A stretch of DNA of 64,000 bases from Psychromarinibacter halotolerans (GTDB taxonomy: Bacteria > Pseudomonadota > Alphaproteobacteria > Rhodobacterales > Rhodobacteraceae). Under the pieces are notes generated by a model. It did no database searches. It saw only the letters and a list, made by a program, of their open reading frames with translations, and was not told the DNA's origin. The stretch's first letter is position 1. Each line of letters begins with the position of its first letter. The translations under genes and the position numbers were made by a program. The DNA is taken from positions 248,001 to 312,000 of the forward strand of contig NZ_JARGYD010000002.1 of NCBI RefSeq assembly GCF_029168315.1, read 5' to 3'. Of the stretch, positions 1 through 7,517 are shown in pieces.

Positions 1-1
1 C

Positions 2-76
2 TTCGAAAGCGCCATTGCCCAAGGCGCCACCTGTGTCCGCGTCGGGTCTGCCATCTTCGGCGACCGCGTCTACTGA
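2..76 (+). CDS. YggS-family PLP homeostasis protein, C-terminal end (partial)
   Basis: The last 24 codons of a gene that begins before the window are visible, ending in TGA. The peptide contains the run AIAQGATCVRVGSAIFGDR, which matches the conserved C-terminal glycine/arginine segment (GATxVRVGxAIFG) of the YggS/PROSC pyridoxal 5'-phosphate binding protein family, where it helps hold the cofactor phosphate. The family is thought to buffer cellular PLP and amino-acid pools. Only this tail can be judged; the PLP lysine lies outside the window. Confidence 0.8.
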   Translation, partial: FESAIAQGATCVRVGSAIFGDRVY

Positions 77-97
77 CCGCCGCTGCGCGGTGGGCCT

Positions 98-125
98 CCG
101 GCGGGGATATTTTCAGTTAGAAGAA
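98..125. repeat. Intergenic repeat, copy 1 (GATATTTTC ... AGAAGAAG type)
   Basis: A CTCCGGCGGGGATATTTTC core is followed by AGAAGAAG. It covers the stop codon of the L,D-transpeptidase gene. Related sequence occurs in inverted orientation at 618-668 and as a full hairpin at 10200-10255. See the finding on this repeat family. Confidence 0.6.
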
Positions 126-613
126 GCAAGCGCGCGCGGCACGATCAACTCCGCGCCGGGCCGCAGCATGGCCGCCAGCGCCCGCAGATGATCGCGGCGC
201 AGCGCGACACAACCCGCCGTCGGCCAGCGCGGCGCGCGCCACTGGTGCATGAAGATCGCGGAACCGCGTCCAGGCACGGCGTCAGGCCAGTTCCAATCGG
301 TGATCAGCACAAGATCGTATAGCGGATCGGCGCGGCGCAGACGCTCGTGGCTGGGACGATAAGGCGCGCGCACAAGGTGGTTGTAGTTCGGGTCGCCGCC
401 GTCGTCGGACCACAGGTCGCGCGTGCCGATCGGGACGGCCCAACCGTTCGGCCGCGTGATCCGGTCGGCGCGGTACAGGCAGCCGACGATCCGGTGCACC
501 CCCACGGGCGTCGCGCCGTCCCCCTCGCGTTTGTCCGCTCGGATACCGCCGCGCCCGATGGCGCAGGGAAACAGCCGCACGCCGACGCGCAGGCCTTTCG
601 GCGTCAGCACCAT
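113..613 (-). CDS. L,D-transpeptidase (YkuD) family protein
   Basis: The YkuD catalytic signature is visible near the C-terminus: a histidine in FMHQW, then TAGCVAL with the nucleophilic cysteine, fitting H-x(n)-(S/T)xGC. YkuD enzymes make 3-3 cross-links in peptidoglycan or attach proteins to it. I see no signal peptide, so this belongs with the small YkuD proteins of alphaproteobacteria whose role is not settled. The frame stays open to a GTG at 700, but the extra 29 codons consist of an intergenic repeat. The ATG at 613, preceded by AGGGG, gives a 166-residue protein starting MVLTPKGLRVG and is preferred. It lies 83 bp downstream of ribA on the same strand. Confidence 0.8.
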   Translation of the reverse strand: MVLTPKGLRVGVRLFPCAIGRGGIRADKREGDGATPVGVHRIVGCLYRADRITRPNGWAVPIGTRDLWSDDGGDPNYNHLVRAPYRPSHERLRRADPLYDLVLITDWNWPDAVPGRGSAIFMHQWRAPRWPTAGCVALRRDHLRALAAMLRPGAELIVPRALASSN

Positions 614-617
614 CCCC

Positions 618-668
618 TGCTTCTTCTGTCCGGAAATATCCCGGGGGTTCGGGGGCAGAGCCCCCGAC
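618..668. repeat. Intergenic repeat, copy 2
   Basis: It has CTTCTTCTG-tccg-GAAATATCCCGGGGG followed by a small hairpin (TCGGGGGCAGAGCCCCCGA). It is the reverse orientation of the element at 98-125 and lies between ribA and the L,D-transpeptidase gene. The hairpin may act as a processing or termination signal for ribA. Confidence 0.55.
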
Positions 669-696
669 GGGTCGGCGCCGAAGGCGGCGAACCCTT

Positions 697-1785
697 TCAC
701 AGGATATGCCCCGACTTTTTCGCCTTGGTGTCGAGATACTTCGCATTCAGCGGATTCAGCCCGACCTGCAGCGGCACGCGTTCGGTCACCTCGACGCCGT
801 GGCCCTGCATCATCGTGACCTTGCGCGGATTGTTGGTCAGCAGGCGCACGCTGCCGAAGCCCATCCGCTTCAGGATGTCGGCACCGATGCGGAAATCGCG
901 CTCGTCATCCTCGAATCCCAGCCGGTGGTTCGCCTCGACCGTGTCGAAACCCTGATCCTGCAGCGAATAGGCGCGCATCTTGTTCGCCAGCCCGATGCCC
1001 CGTCCCTCTTGGTTCAGGTACAGCAGAACGCCCGCGCCGTCTTCGCCCATCCGGGCCAGCGCGGCGCGCAGTTGCGGACCGCAGTCGCATTTCAGCGACC
1101 CCAGCACATCGCCGGTGAAGCAGGCCGAATGCAGCCGCGCCAGCACCGGACGGTCGCGCGGGGGGCGACCGATCTCGACGGCATAGTGCTCTTCCGCGCC
1201 GTTGTCGGGGCGGAAGACGTGGACGCGCCCTGCTTCGGACACGGCCATCGGCACCCGGCCCGAGATCACGTCGCGCATCGGGCTGGCGGCCTCCATCTCG
1301 GGTCCGGCGGCGGTGGCGTCGATCATGGTCAGCCCATGTGCGGCGGCCAGCGCGGGACCATCCGGAACCGGCACCAGCACGGCGGCGGGCAGCAGCCGGG
1401 CGGATTTTGCCAACGCGATCGCCGCGCGTGACAGGTCGGCGCCGCCCCCGCGCAACGAGACATGCGGCCCCTTCATCGGCATCGCCAGATCGTTGGCCGG
1501 GTCCGCCATGCCGCGAATCCAGCCCATGTCCACCGCGTCCGGCACCGCCACCCGGGCAAGATCGCCATCGTAGGCCCGCGCCTTCAGCGTCTCGGCCCGC
1601 CGGGCGGTGATCGCCACGTGCGGGCTGCCCAACGCGCGCAGGTCCGCCAGCCGCGTTGCATCCAGCGTCTCGGCCGCGCCGGCAAGGGCGGCGCCGCAGC
1701 AGTCGTGGATCACCACGGGCAGCCCCATGCGCAGGTCGGCGCGGGCGCGCGACAGCTGTTCTGCGATGGTGGGATCCAGAGCCAT
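697..1785 (-). CDS. ribA: GTP cyclohydrolase II, riboflavin biosynthesis
   Basis: GTP cyclohydrolase II opens GTP to 2,5-diamino-6-ribosylamino-pyrimidinone 5'-phosphate, the first step of riboflavin synthesis. The catalytic half (residues about 195-355) has the zinc ligands in SACFTGDVLGSLKCDCG, the GTP-binding NQEGRGIGL and a C-terminal TNNPRK segment. The first ~150 residues resemble a worn 3,4-dihydroxy-2-butanone-4-phosphate synthase domain (for example KSARLLPAAVLV) but lack the acidic DDEDRENEGD active-site motif of RibB. This RibB-like reading is an inference. The ATG at 1785 is the only good start. Confidence 0.93.
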   Translation of the reverse strand: MALDPTIAEQLSRARADLRMGLPVVIHDCCGAALAGAAETLDATRLADLRALGSPHVAITARRAETLKARAYDGDLARVAVPDAVDMGWIRGMADPANDLAMPMKGPHVSLRGGGADLSRAAIALAKSARLLPAAVLVPVPDGPALAAAHGLTMIDATAAGPEMEAASPMRDVISGRVPMAVSEAGRVHVFRPDNGAEEHYAVEIGRPPRDRPVLARLHSACFTGDVLGSLKCDCGPQLRAALARMGEDGAGVLLYLNQEGRGIGLANKMRAYSLQDQGFDTVEANHRLGFEDDERDFRIGADILKRMGFGSVRLLTNNPRKVTMMQGHGVEVTERVPLQVGLNPLNAKYLDTKAKKSGHIL

Positions 1786-1895
1786 GAGGAATATCCGGTT
1801 GCGACGGGGCCCGTTCGTTACGGGTAGCCTGAAATATGAAACATTTCCGCCTGTGTCGACACGACCGCGTGAAATCGGTGCAGCAAATCTTGCAG

Positions 1896-1921
1896 GGAAC
1901 CGGTTTCGCCCTCACTTCGTT
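1896..1921 (+). promoter_or_regulatory. EcfG-type promoter in front of the CenR-like gene
   Basis: GGAAC (1896-1900), a 17-base spacer, then CGTT (1918-1921): an exact match to the alphaproteobacterial general-stress sigma factor consensus. The predicted transcription start is about 20 bases before the ATG at 1949. The sigma factor that would read it is encoded at 36355. Confidence 0.5.
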
Positions 1922-1948
1922 GGACAGGATGCAAGGAGTTCGCCGTCT

Positions 1949-2638
1949 ATGTCCACGAATTTGAAGAAAATCCTGCTTGTCGATGACGACGACGATCTGC
2001 GCGAGGCGCTGAGCGAGCAGTTGGTCATGACCGAGGATTTCGACGTGTTCGAGGCTGGCAATGGCCACGACGCGCTCGAGAAAGCCAAGGAAGGCCTGTA
2101 CGATCTAGTGATCTTGGACGTCGGCCTGCCCGACACCGATGGTCGCGAGCTGTGCCGCGTGATGCGCAAGCAGGGTGTGAAGTGCCCCGTGCTGATGCTG
2201 ACCGGCCACGACAGCGATAGCGACACCATCCTCGGGCTTGATGCCGGTGCGAACGATTATGTCACCAAGCCGTTCAAGTTCCCCGTCCTGCTGGCCCGCA
2301 TTCGCGCCCAGCTGCGGCAGCACGAACAGTCGGAAGACGCCGTCTTCCAGCTTGGGCCGTACACGTTCAAGCCCGCGATGAAGATGCTGATCACGGAAGA
2401 CGACCGGAAGATCCGGCTGACCGAGAAAGAGACCAACATCCTCAAGTTCCTGTACCGCTCGACCGAAGGTGTCGTGGCCCGCGATGTGCTGCTGCACGAG
2501 GTCTGGGGCTATAACGCGGGGGTCACGACGCACACGCTTGAGACACATATTTACCGGCTTCGGCAGAAAATCGAACCGGATCCGTCCAATGCCCGCCTTC
2601 TTGTGACCGAATCCGGTGGGTACAGGTTGGTGGCATAG
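1949..2638 (+). CDS. cenR: OmpR/PhoB-family response regulator, CenR-like
   Basis: The protein has 229 residues. Residues 1-120 form a receiver with the acidic pocket LLVDDDDD, phospho-acceptor Asp in VILDVGLPDTDG, switch Thr in MLTGHD and Lys in VTKPFKF. Residues ~130-229 form a winged helix ending LRQKIEPDPSNARLLVTESGGYRL. The receiver and the C-terminal GVTTHTLETHIYRLRQKIE block closely recall CenR, the essential envelope regulator of alphaproteobacteria; the name rests on remembered similarity. The frame is open back to 1607, but the ATG at 1949 with AAGGAG upstream gives the normal length. It stands alone, with no kinase next to it. An EcfG-type promoter match lies just upstream. Confidence 0.85.
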   Translation: MSTNLKKILLVDDDDDLREALSEQLVMTEDFDVFEAGNGHDALEKAKEGLYDLVILDVGLPDTDGRELCRVMRKQGVKCPVLMLTGHDSDSDTILGLDAGANDYVTKPFKFPVLLARIRAQLRQHEQSEDAVFQLGPYTFKPAMKMLITEDDRKIRLTEKETNILKFLYRSTEGVVARDVLLHEVWGYNAGVTTHTLETHIYRLRQKIEPDPSNARLLVTESGGYRLVA

Positions 2639-2711
2639 GATACCCCTGCGTAAGGTATTCCGGACTATCGCGATGGTTGTCATCGCATAGTCTGACCACC
2701 ATATGCGAAGA

Positions 2712-2786
2712 GTTCCCGTTGCATGTCCGGGTAATGGCATGCACCTCCCTGTTGGACTGGCCCGGGCATCACGCCCGGGCTTTTTT
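2712..2786 (+). ncRNA. Candidate small RNA resembling the MmgR/suhB (alpha-r8) family
   Basis: Three modules occur between cenR and the convergent gene: a 6-bp stem (TGCATG 2720-2725 with CATGCA 2738-2743), an unpaired stretch with ACCTCCCTGTTGG (about 2743-2756), and a strong terminator hairpin with six T. A possible promoter is TTGTCA (2677-2682), 17 bases, CATATG (2700-2705), giving an RNA of about 75 nt. The order hairpin, single-stranded CCUCCCU, terminator and the size fit the MmgR family as I remember it. It could instead be the 3' end of the cenR mRNA. Confidence 0.5.
2760..2786 (+). terminator. Rho-independent terminator
   Basis: A perfect 8-bp stem GCCCGGGC (2760-2767) / GCCCGGGC (2773-2780) with a 5-base loop is followed by TTTTTT. 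It ends the cenR or sRNA transcript. Confidence 0.9.
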
Positions 2787-2823
2787 GTCCGCGGCCTTAC
2801 CTTCGGCGTCCGACGCCCCGGAA

Positions 2824-3345
2824 TCACTCCTCTTCCGGCGCCAGCGCGGGCACCCCGCACAGGGTCGATACCTTGTCCAGCGCCGCGTGGCTTCCGGACA
2901 GGCTGATCTCTTGGATCATCGCGGTCAGCCCGGTGCCGAAGACCAGACGCGCGCGGCTTCCCGACATCAGCGCGGCGATCATGGCCTCGTCGCGGGACGG
3001 GTCGAACGGGGTCGCGAAATCGGCGGTGTCCTCTGACTGTTCGTCCTGCGGCAGGCGCGACAGGTACAGGTGCGACAGCATCTGGCCATCGACCTGAACC
3101 GACAGCGGCACATCGTCCCCGTCCGGCACCTCGCCGCCCAGCGCCACGCGGATCGAAGGTGTTCCCCGTTCGGGCGGGCAGGCGATGGCAAAGCAGAAGA
3201 ACGCGCCGGTCTCGGCGTCGTCATAGGGACAGACCGCGGCGCCCCGGCCAAGATCATGGCTAAAGGTTTCCCAGTCGGCGGCAAGCGCCGGACCCTGTGG
3301 AAAAAGCGCCAAGGCAATGAAAAGGCATAAAGCGGGGCGCAGCAT
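2824..3345 (-). CDS. Secreted protein of unknown function
   Basis: This 173-residue protein has a clear signal peptide (hydrophobic LCLFIALALF, cleavage after ALA around residue 22). The mature part has cysteines near residues 39, 51, 56 and 163, which could form disulfides in the periplasm. I do not recognise a domain. It is convergent with the cenR/sRNA unit and followed on the plus strand by a lytic transglycosylase gene, so an envelope role is possible but unproven. Confidence 0.65.
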   Translation of the reverse strand: MLRPALCLFIALALFPQGPALAADWETFSHDLGRGAAVCPYDDAETGAFFCFAIACPPERGTPSIRVALGGEVPDGDDVPLSVQVDGQMLSHLYLSRLPQDEQSEDTADFATPFDPSRDEAMIAALMSGSRARLVFGTGLTAMIQEISLSGSHAALDKVSTLCGVPALAPEEE

Positions 3346-3523
3346 TCGTGACAGTCACCGAGTCGTCCGTTGCGGGCCGTCCCATCTTGGCGCGGTAGGA
3401 CCGCCGGTCAAGCGGACAGGCGCCTGCCCGCCGAAACGTGAATGCGCCCCCCGCGGCCGGGGGCTTTTGACCTGCCGCCGCGCACGCTAGGCTGACGTCG
3501 ACGAAACCGGACGGGGACTGCCG

Positions 3524-3973
3524 ATGCTGCGCATGTTGATCCTTGGGCTTTGCCTTGCCCTTGTCGCCGGATGCGGCGGACGCGAACGGCGCGCGGCTGA
3601 CGTGCCGCTTTACCAAGGCGAATCCCCAGAACTTCGCGCGCTGATCAACACCTATGCCGACCGCTACGAAGTCCCGCGAGAGCTGGTACACCGGGTCGTC
3701 CAGCGTGAAAGCCGGTACACGCCCGGCGCCCGCAACGGGCCGTACATGGGCCTGATGCAGATCCACCCGACCACCGCGCGCACGATGGGCCATCGCGGCC
3801 CGCCAGAATCGCTTTTGGATGCGGAAACCAACCTGCGCTATGCGGTGAAGTACCTGCGCGGCGCGTGGCTTGTGTCTGGCGGTAACATGGACGAAGCCAT
3901 CGGCTGGTACGCGCGCGGCTATTACTACGAGGCCAAACGCCTTGGCCTGCTGGAAGAGACCGGCCTGCGCTAG
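3524..3973 (+). CDS. Lipoprotein lytic transglycosylase (SLT domain)
   Basis: A lipobox (LVAGC, acylated Cys near residue 17) predicts membrane anchoring. The SLT/GEWL domain spans residues ~40-145: the catalytic Glu lies in VVQRESRY, followed by GLMQIHPTTA and a C-terminal AIGWYARGYYYEAKR. Such enzymes cut the MurNAc-GlcNAc bond of peptidoglycan to give 1,6-anhydro products. At 149 residues this is a minimal SLT protein. It looks monocistronic. Confidence 0.87.
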   Translation: MLRMLILGLCLALVAGCGGRERRAADVPLYQGESPELRALINTYADRYEVPRELVHRVVQRESRYTPGARNGPYMGLMQIHPTTARTMGHRGPPESLLDAETNLRYAVKYLRGAWLVSGGNMDEAIGWYARGYYYEAKRLGLLEETGLR

Positions 3974-4066
3974 GCGATCAACCGCAGGTCGAACGCACCG
4001 GTCTTCGCCCTTGAGCCTCTGCCGCGCCGCGCTTAGGGTCCGCCGCACCGCGAACCGGAGACCTCC

Positions 4067-4855
4067 ATGCCCTTCACCCTTGCCACCTGGAACATCAACT
4101 CTGTCCGCCTGCGCGAACCGCTGGTTCTGAAGCTGCTGGAAGAGGAACAGCCCGACGTGCTGTGCCTGCAGGAATGCAAAAGTCCGGTCGACAAGATCCC
4201 GGTCGAGAACTTCCGTGCGCTTGGCTACCCGTATCTCGTCGCGCGGGGGCAAAAGGGCTATAACGGCGTCGCCGTGCTGTCGAAGATCCCGATCACCGAC
4301 GTGGGGGACATGGACTTTGCCGGGCTGGGCCACGCCCGCCACGTCGCGGTGAAGCTGGAGAACGGCGTGACGGTGCAGAACTTCTATGTCCCGGCGGGCG
4401 GCGACGTGCCGGACCGCGAGGTGAACGAGAAGTTCGGGCAGAAACTCGACTATCTCACCGAGATGCGCGACTGGTTTCACGCCGAACGCCCCGAGAAGGC
4501 GATCCTTGTGGGCGACCTGAACATCGCCCCGCGCGAGGACGACGTCTGGAACCACAAGCAGCTTCTGAAGATCGTCAGCCACACGCCGACAGAGGTCGAC
4601 CATCTTGCGCAGACGCAGGACGCCGGGGGCTGGGTCGACATCACCCGGCAGGACATCCCCGAAGGACTGCTGTATTCGTGGTGGTCGTACCGCGCCCGCG
4701 ACTGGTCCGGTGCCGACAAGGGGCGGCGGCTGGATCACGTCTGGGCCACGCCCGACATCTCGAACGCGGCGCATTCCAGTCGCGTCCTTCGCGACGCGCG
4801 CGGCTGGGAAAAGCCGTCGGACCACGCCCCGGTTTTCGCAACGTTCGACCTGTAG
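4067..4855 (+). CDS. xth: Exodeoxyribonuclease III
   Basis: This 262-residue member of the endonuclease/exonuclease/phosphatase superfamily acts as an AP endonuclease and 3'-5' exonuclease in base-excision repair. Family motifs are intact: N-terminal TWNINSVR, metal-binding Glu in CLQECKSP, GDLNIAPREDD with the catalytic Asp and Asn, LDHVWAT, and the C-terminal SDHAPVFA with the catalytic His. The start codon is followed at once by the first strand, so the length is complete. The next gene begins 56 bp downstream. Confidence 0.95.
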   Translation: MPFTLATWNINSVRLREPLVLKLLEEEQPDVLCLQECKSPVDKIPVENFRALGYPYLVARGQKGYNGVAVLSKIPITDVGDMDFAGLGHARHVAVKLENGVTVQNFYVPAGGDVPDREVNEKFGQKLDYLTEMRDWFHAERPEKAILVGDLNIAPREDDVWNHKQLLKIVSHTPTEVDHLAQTQDAGGWVDITRQDIPEGLLYSWWSYRARDWSGADKGRRLDHVWATPDISNAAHSSRVLRDARGWEKPSDHAPVFATFDL

Positions 4856-4911
4856 GGCTTGCCAGACCCCGTTCCGCGCGCAACGCTGCGTCAAGGAACG
4901 GGGGACGAACA

Positions 4912-5565
4912 ATGCCACAACGACCTGCTGGGGCGGTGACGCCGGACGAGATCCTAGGCTTCTGGTTTCCCGACGACCTGCCCGACTGCGTCCCCGAACG
5001 TCACGGGGACTTCTGGAACAGCCGGATGCAGGGCGGCATGGATGCGGCAATCATCGACACCTACGCCGACGTGACCCTTGCCGCCGCGCGCGGCGCCTAT
5101 GACGGCTGGGCCGAAACCCCGCGCGGACGCCTTGCGCTGTTGTTGACGTTGGACCAATTCCCCCGCTCGGTCTGGCGCGACACGCCCGCCGCCTTCGCGC
5201 AGGACATCAAGTCTTGCCGCCTGTGTTTGGATGGGATCGACAACGGTCATCTCAAGGCGCTGACCACACCGTGGGAACGACTGTTCCACCTGATCGCCAT
5301 CGGCCATTGCGAAGGCCCCGATCACCTGCAGCGGATGGACCTGATCGTCCGGCTGGCCGACAGCATGGTGGTGCCGCTGTCACCGGACTTCGGCAACCTT
5401 TACGACGACGCCGGGAAGCAACCGCGCCGCGTGCGCGAGGTGATCGCCCGGTTCGGTCGCCACCCGCATCGGAACGCCGTCCTTGGCCGTCCCAGCACCC
5501 CCGCCGAAGAGGCCTATATCGCCGAAGGCGACTTTCCCCACGAGCGAAAGGCGGAAAAGGCCTGA
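4912..5565 (+). CDS. DUF924 family protein
   Basis: This is a 217-residue all-helical protein of the DUF924 family. Recognisable parts are the opening TPDEILGFWFPDD, the central LLLTLDQFPRSVWRDTPAAFA, and the C-terminal RFGRHPHRNAVLGR. The family is widespread in proteobacteria, fold-related to TPR-like helical repeats, and has no assigned reaction. The open frame extends back into xth; the ATG at 4912, preceded by GGAACGGGGG, is the sensible start. Confidence 0.88.
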   Translation: MPQRPAGAVTPDEILGFWFPDDLPDCVPERHGDFWNSRMQGGMDAAIIDTYADVTLAAARGAYDGWAETPRGRLALLLTLDQFPRSVWRDTPAAFAQDIKSCRLCLDGIDNGHLKALTTPWERLFHLIAIGHCEGPDHLQRMDLIVRLADSMVVPLSPDFGNLYDDAGKQPRRVREVIARFGRHPHRNAVLGRPSTPAEEAYIAEGDFPHERKAEKA

Positions 5566-5667
5566 CGCCGCACGCGGCGGCAACGGCGCCGCGCCCCTTG
5601 CAAGACTGCCGGGCATGCTCCATCTAACGCTGCGACACGATATATTTATTGGATGGGGCACACGCCA

Positions 5668-6597
5668 ATGCTGGAACTGGGCCAGAACACCGACCAAGCC
5701 GCGCCGCAAGGCGACCTGATCAAGGACGTGACCGAGGCGACCTTCGTCGCCGACGTCATGGAAGGATCCAAGGAGGTCCCGGTCATCGTCGATTTCTGGG
5801 CGCCGTGGTGCGGCCCCTGCAAAACGCTTGGCCCGATGCTGGAACAGGCCGTGACCGATGCCAAGGGCAAGGTCCGCATGGCCAAGCTGAACGTCGACGA
5901 GAACCAGCGCCTTGCCGCCGCGCTGGCGCAGCAGGGCCTGCCGCTGCAATCGATCCCGACCGTCGTCGCCTTCCACGAAGGCCGCCCGGTCGACATGTTC
6001 CAAGGCGCCGTGCCGCAGTCCGAGATCAAGGCCTTCGTCGACCGCGTCGCCGCGCTTGGCGGCGAAGACAACGGTCTGGCCGAGGCGATCGAAGCGGCCG
6101 AGGCGATGCTGGCCGACGGTGCCGCTGTCGACGCCGCCCAGACCTTCGCCGCGATCCTTGGCGAAGAACCCGAAAACGCCGCCGCCTACGGTGGCCTTGT
6201 GCGCGCCCACATCGCGATGGACGATCTCGAACAGGCCGAGGCGATTCTGAACGGCGCCCCCGCCGCGATCAGCACCGCGCCGGAACTGGAAGCCGCCCAC
6301 GCGCAGCTGAACCTTGCGAAGCAGGGCGCAAACGCCGGTCCCGTCGCCGAACTGAGCGCGCAGGTCGAAGCGAACCCCGACGATCATCAGGCGCGGTTCG
6401 ACCTTGCTCAGGCGCTGCACGCCAAGGGTCAGGTGGAAGAGGCCGTCGCCCAGCTTCTGGAACTGTTCCGCCGCGACCGCGAATGGAACGATGCCGCCGC
6501 CAAGCAGCAGCTTTTCACCATCTTCGATTCGCTCAAACCGCAGGATCCCGTCGTCCTGTCGGGACGCCGTAAATTGTCGTCGATGATATTTGCCTGA
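5668..6597 (+). CDS. Thioredoxin-TPR protein, YbbN/CnoX-like co-chaperone
   Basis: Residues ~15-120 are a thioredoxin fold with an intact active site (WAPWCGPCK). Residues ~135-305 are alpha-helical TPR-like repeats rich in Ala/Glu, as in YbbN. YbbN (CnoX) protects substrates from oxidation and hands them to GroEL. Here the CGPC pair is kept, as in Caulobacter-type CnoX, so redox activity is expected. Two in-frame ATGs exist, 5653 and 5668. The second gives the usual family start MLELGQ and has GGATGGGG upstream, so it is chosen. Confidence 0.88.
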   Translation: MLELGQNTDQAAPQGDLIKDVTEATFVADVMEGSKEVPVIVDFWAPWCGPCKTLGPMLEQAVTDAKGKVRMAKLNVDENQRLAAALAQQGLPLQSIPTVVAFHEGRPVDMFQGAVPQSEIKAFVDRVAALGGEDNGLAEAIEAAEAMLADGAAVDAAQTFAAILGEEPENAAAYGGLVRAHIAMDDLEQAEAILNGAPAAISTAPELEAAHAQLNLAKQGANAGPVAELSAQVEANPDDHQARFDLAQALHAKGQVEEAVAQLLELFRRDREWNDAAAKQQLFTIFDSLKPQDPVVLSGRRKLSSMIFA

Positions 6598-6623
6598 GGG
6601 TAACGTCGGGCTAGGTTTGCATC

Positions 6624-7268
6624 ATGATTTCAGCCGCCGACCTGCCCGACACGATCCCGGTGTTTCCCCTGCCCGGCGCCCTGTTGCTGCCGCGCGCGAA
6701 ACTGCCGCTTCACATCTTCGAGCCGCGCTATCTTGCGATGCTGGACGACTGCATGAAGACGCCGCATCGGCTGATCGGCATGGTGCAGCCCTATGAAACC
6801 CCGGGCGGCACCCAAAGCCATCTGCACCAGATCGGCTGCGCCGGCCGGCTGACGGCGTTTTCGGAAACCGAGGACGGGCGTTATCTGATCACGCTTACCG
6901 GGGTCTGCCGCTTCCGCGTCCGCGACGAGATCGAGGGCTTTACGCCCTACCGCCGGTGCGAGATCGGCTGGGACGACTTTTCGCGCGATCTTGGACCGGC
7001 GGAACACGACCCGGGCTTCGACCGCAGCGACTTTCTTGGCCTGCTGTCCCGCTATTTCCAGGAAGAGAACCTGAAGACCGACTGGGAAGCGATGCGCGAA
7101 GCGGATGACGAGTTGCTGATCAACTCGCTGTCCATGCTGTGCCCCTTCGAACCCGAAGACCGTCAGGCGCTTCTGGAAGCGCCGTCGCTGTCCACCCGGC
7201 GCGAGACGCTGGTGACGCTGATCGAATTCGCGCTGCGTGGCGGTGCAGGCGACGAGGTGATGCAATGA
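6624..7268 (+). CDS. LON peptidase substrate-binding (PUA-like) domain protein
   Basis: This 214-residue protein consists only of the Lon N-terminal domain: VFPLPGALLLPRAKLPLHIFEPRY near the start, then GCAGRLT and a GVCRFRV strand. It has no ATPase or protease part. Stand-alone proteins of this kind are common in alphaproteobacteria and of unknown function. Its stop overlaps the start of the Trm112-like gene (ATGA), so the two are translationally coupled, an arrangement I recall in related genomes. Confidence 0.9.
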   Translation: MISAADLPDTIPVFPLPGALLLPRAKLPLHIFEPRYLAMLDDCMKTPHRLIGMVQPYETPGGTQSHLHQIGCAGRLTAFSETEDGRYLITLTGVCRFRVRDEIEGFTPYRRCEIGWDDFSRDLGPAEHDPGFDRSDFLGLLSRYFQEENLKTDWEAMREADDELLINSLSMLCPFEPEDRQALLEAPSLSTRRETLVTLIEFALRGGAGDEVMQ

Positions 7269-7510
7269 CCGACGACACCGGCGACCGGCCGCAGGTGCTG
7301 CCGACCCCCAGCGACGACGCCTCGGTTCCGGCGCCCGCGCCCGCCTTTGACCGGCGGATGCTGGAATCGCTGGTCTGTCCGCAGACGCAGGCCGTGCTCA
7401 GCTATGACGCCACACATCAGGAACTGATCTCGCGCGCGGCGCATCTTGCCTTCCCGATCCGCGACGGCATTCCGGTCATGCTGATCGACGAAGCGCGCCC
7501 GCTGGAATAG
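7265..7510 (+). CDS. Trm112-family small protein
   Basis: This 81-residue protein has a Pro/Ala-rich leader of about 28 residues, then the Trm112 core RRMLESLVCPQTQAVL, YD, QELISRAAHLAFPIRDGIPVML. Only one cysteine of the original zinc site remains, as is usual in the alphaproteobacterial branch. Family members elsewhere activate methyltransferases; the bacterial role is not established. The start overlaps the upstream LON-domain gene by 4 bp. Confidence 0.88.
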   Translation: MTDDTGDRPQVLPTPSDDASVPAPAPAFDRRMLESLVCPQTQAVLSYDATHQELISRAAHLAFPIRDGIPVMLIDEARPLE

Positions 7511-7517
7511 CGCAGCC

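Noticed and set aside
614..700. GTG start extending the L,D-transpeptidase by 29 residues and overlapping ribA
   Set aside because: The extension is translated intergenic repeat; the ATG at 613 has a ribosome site and gives the family-like N-terminus.
3260..5050. 596-codon open frame on the minus strand
   Set aside because: It runs antisense through the transglycosylase, xth and DUF924 genes and has no recognisable domain.
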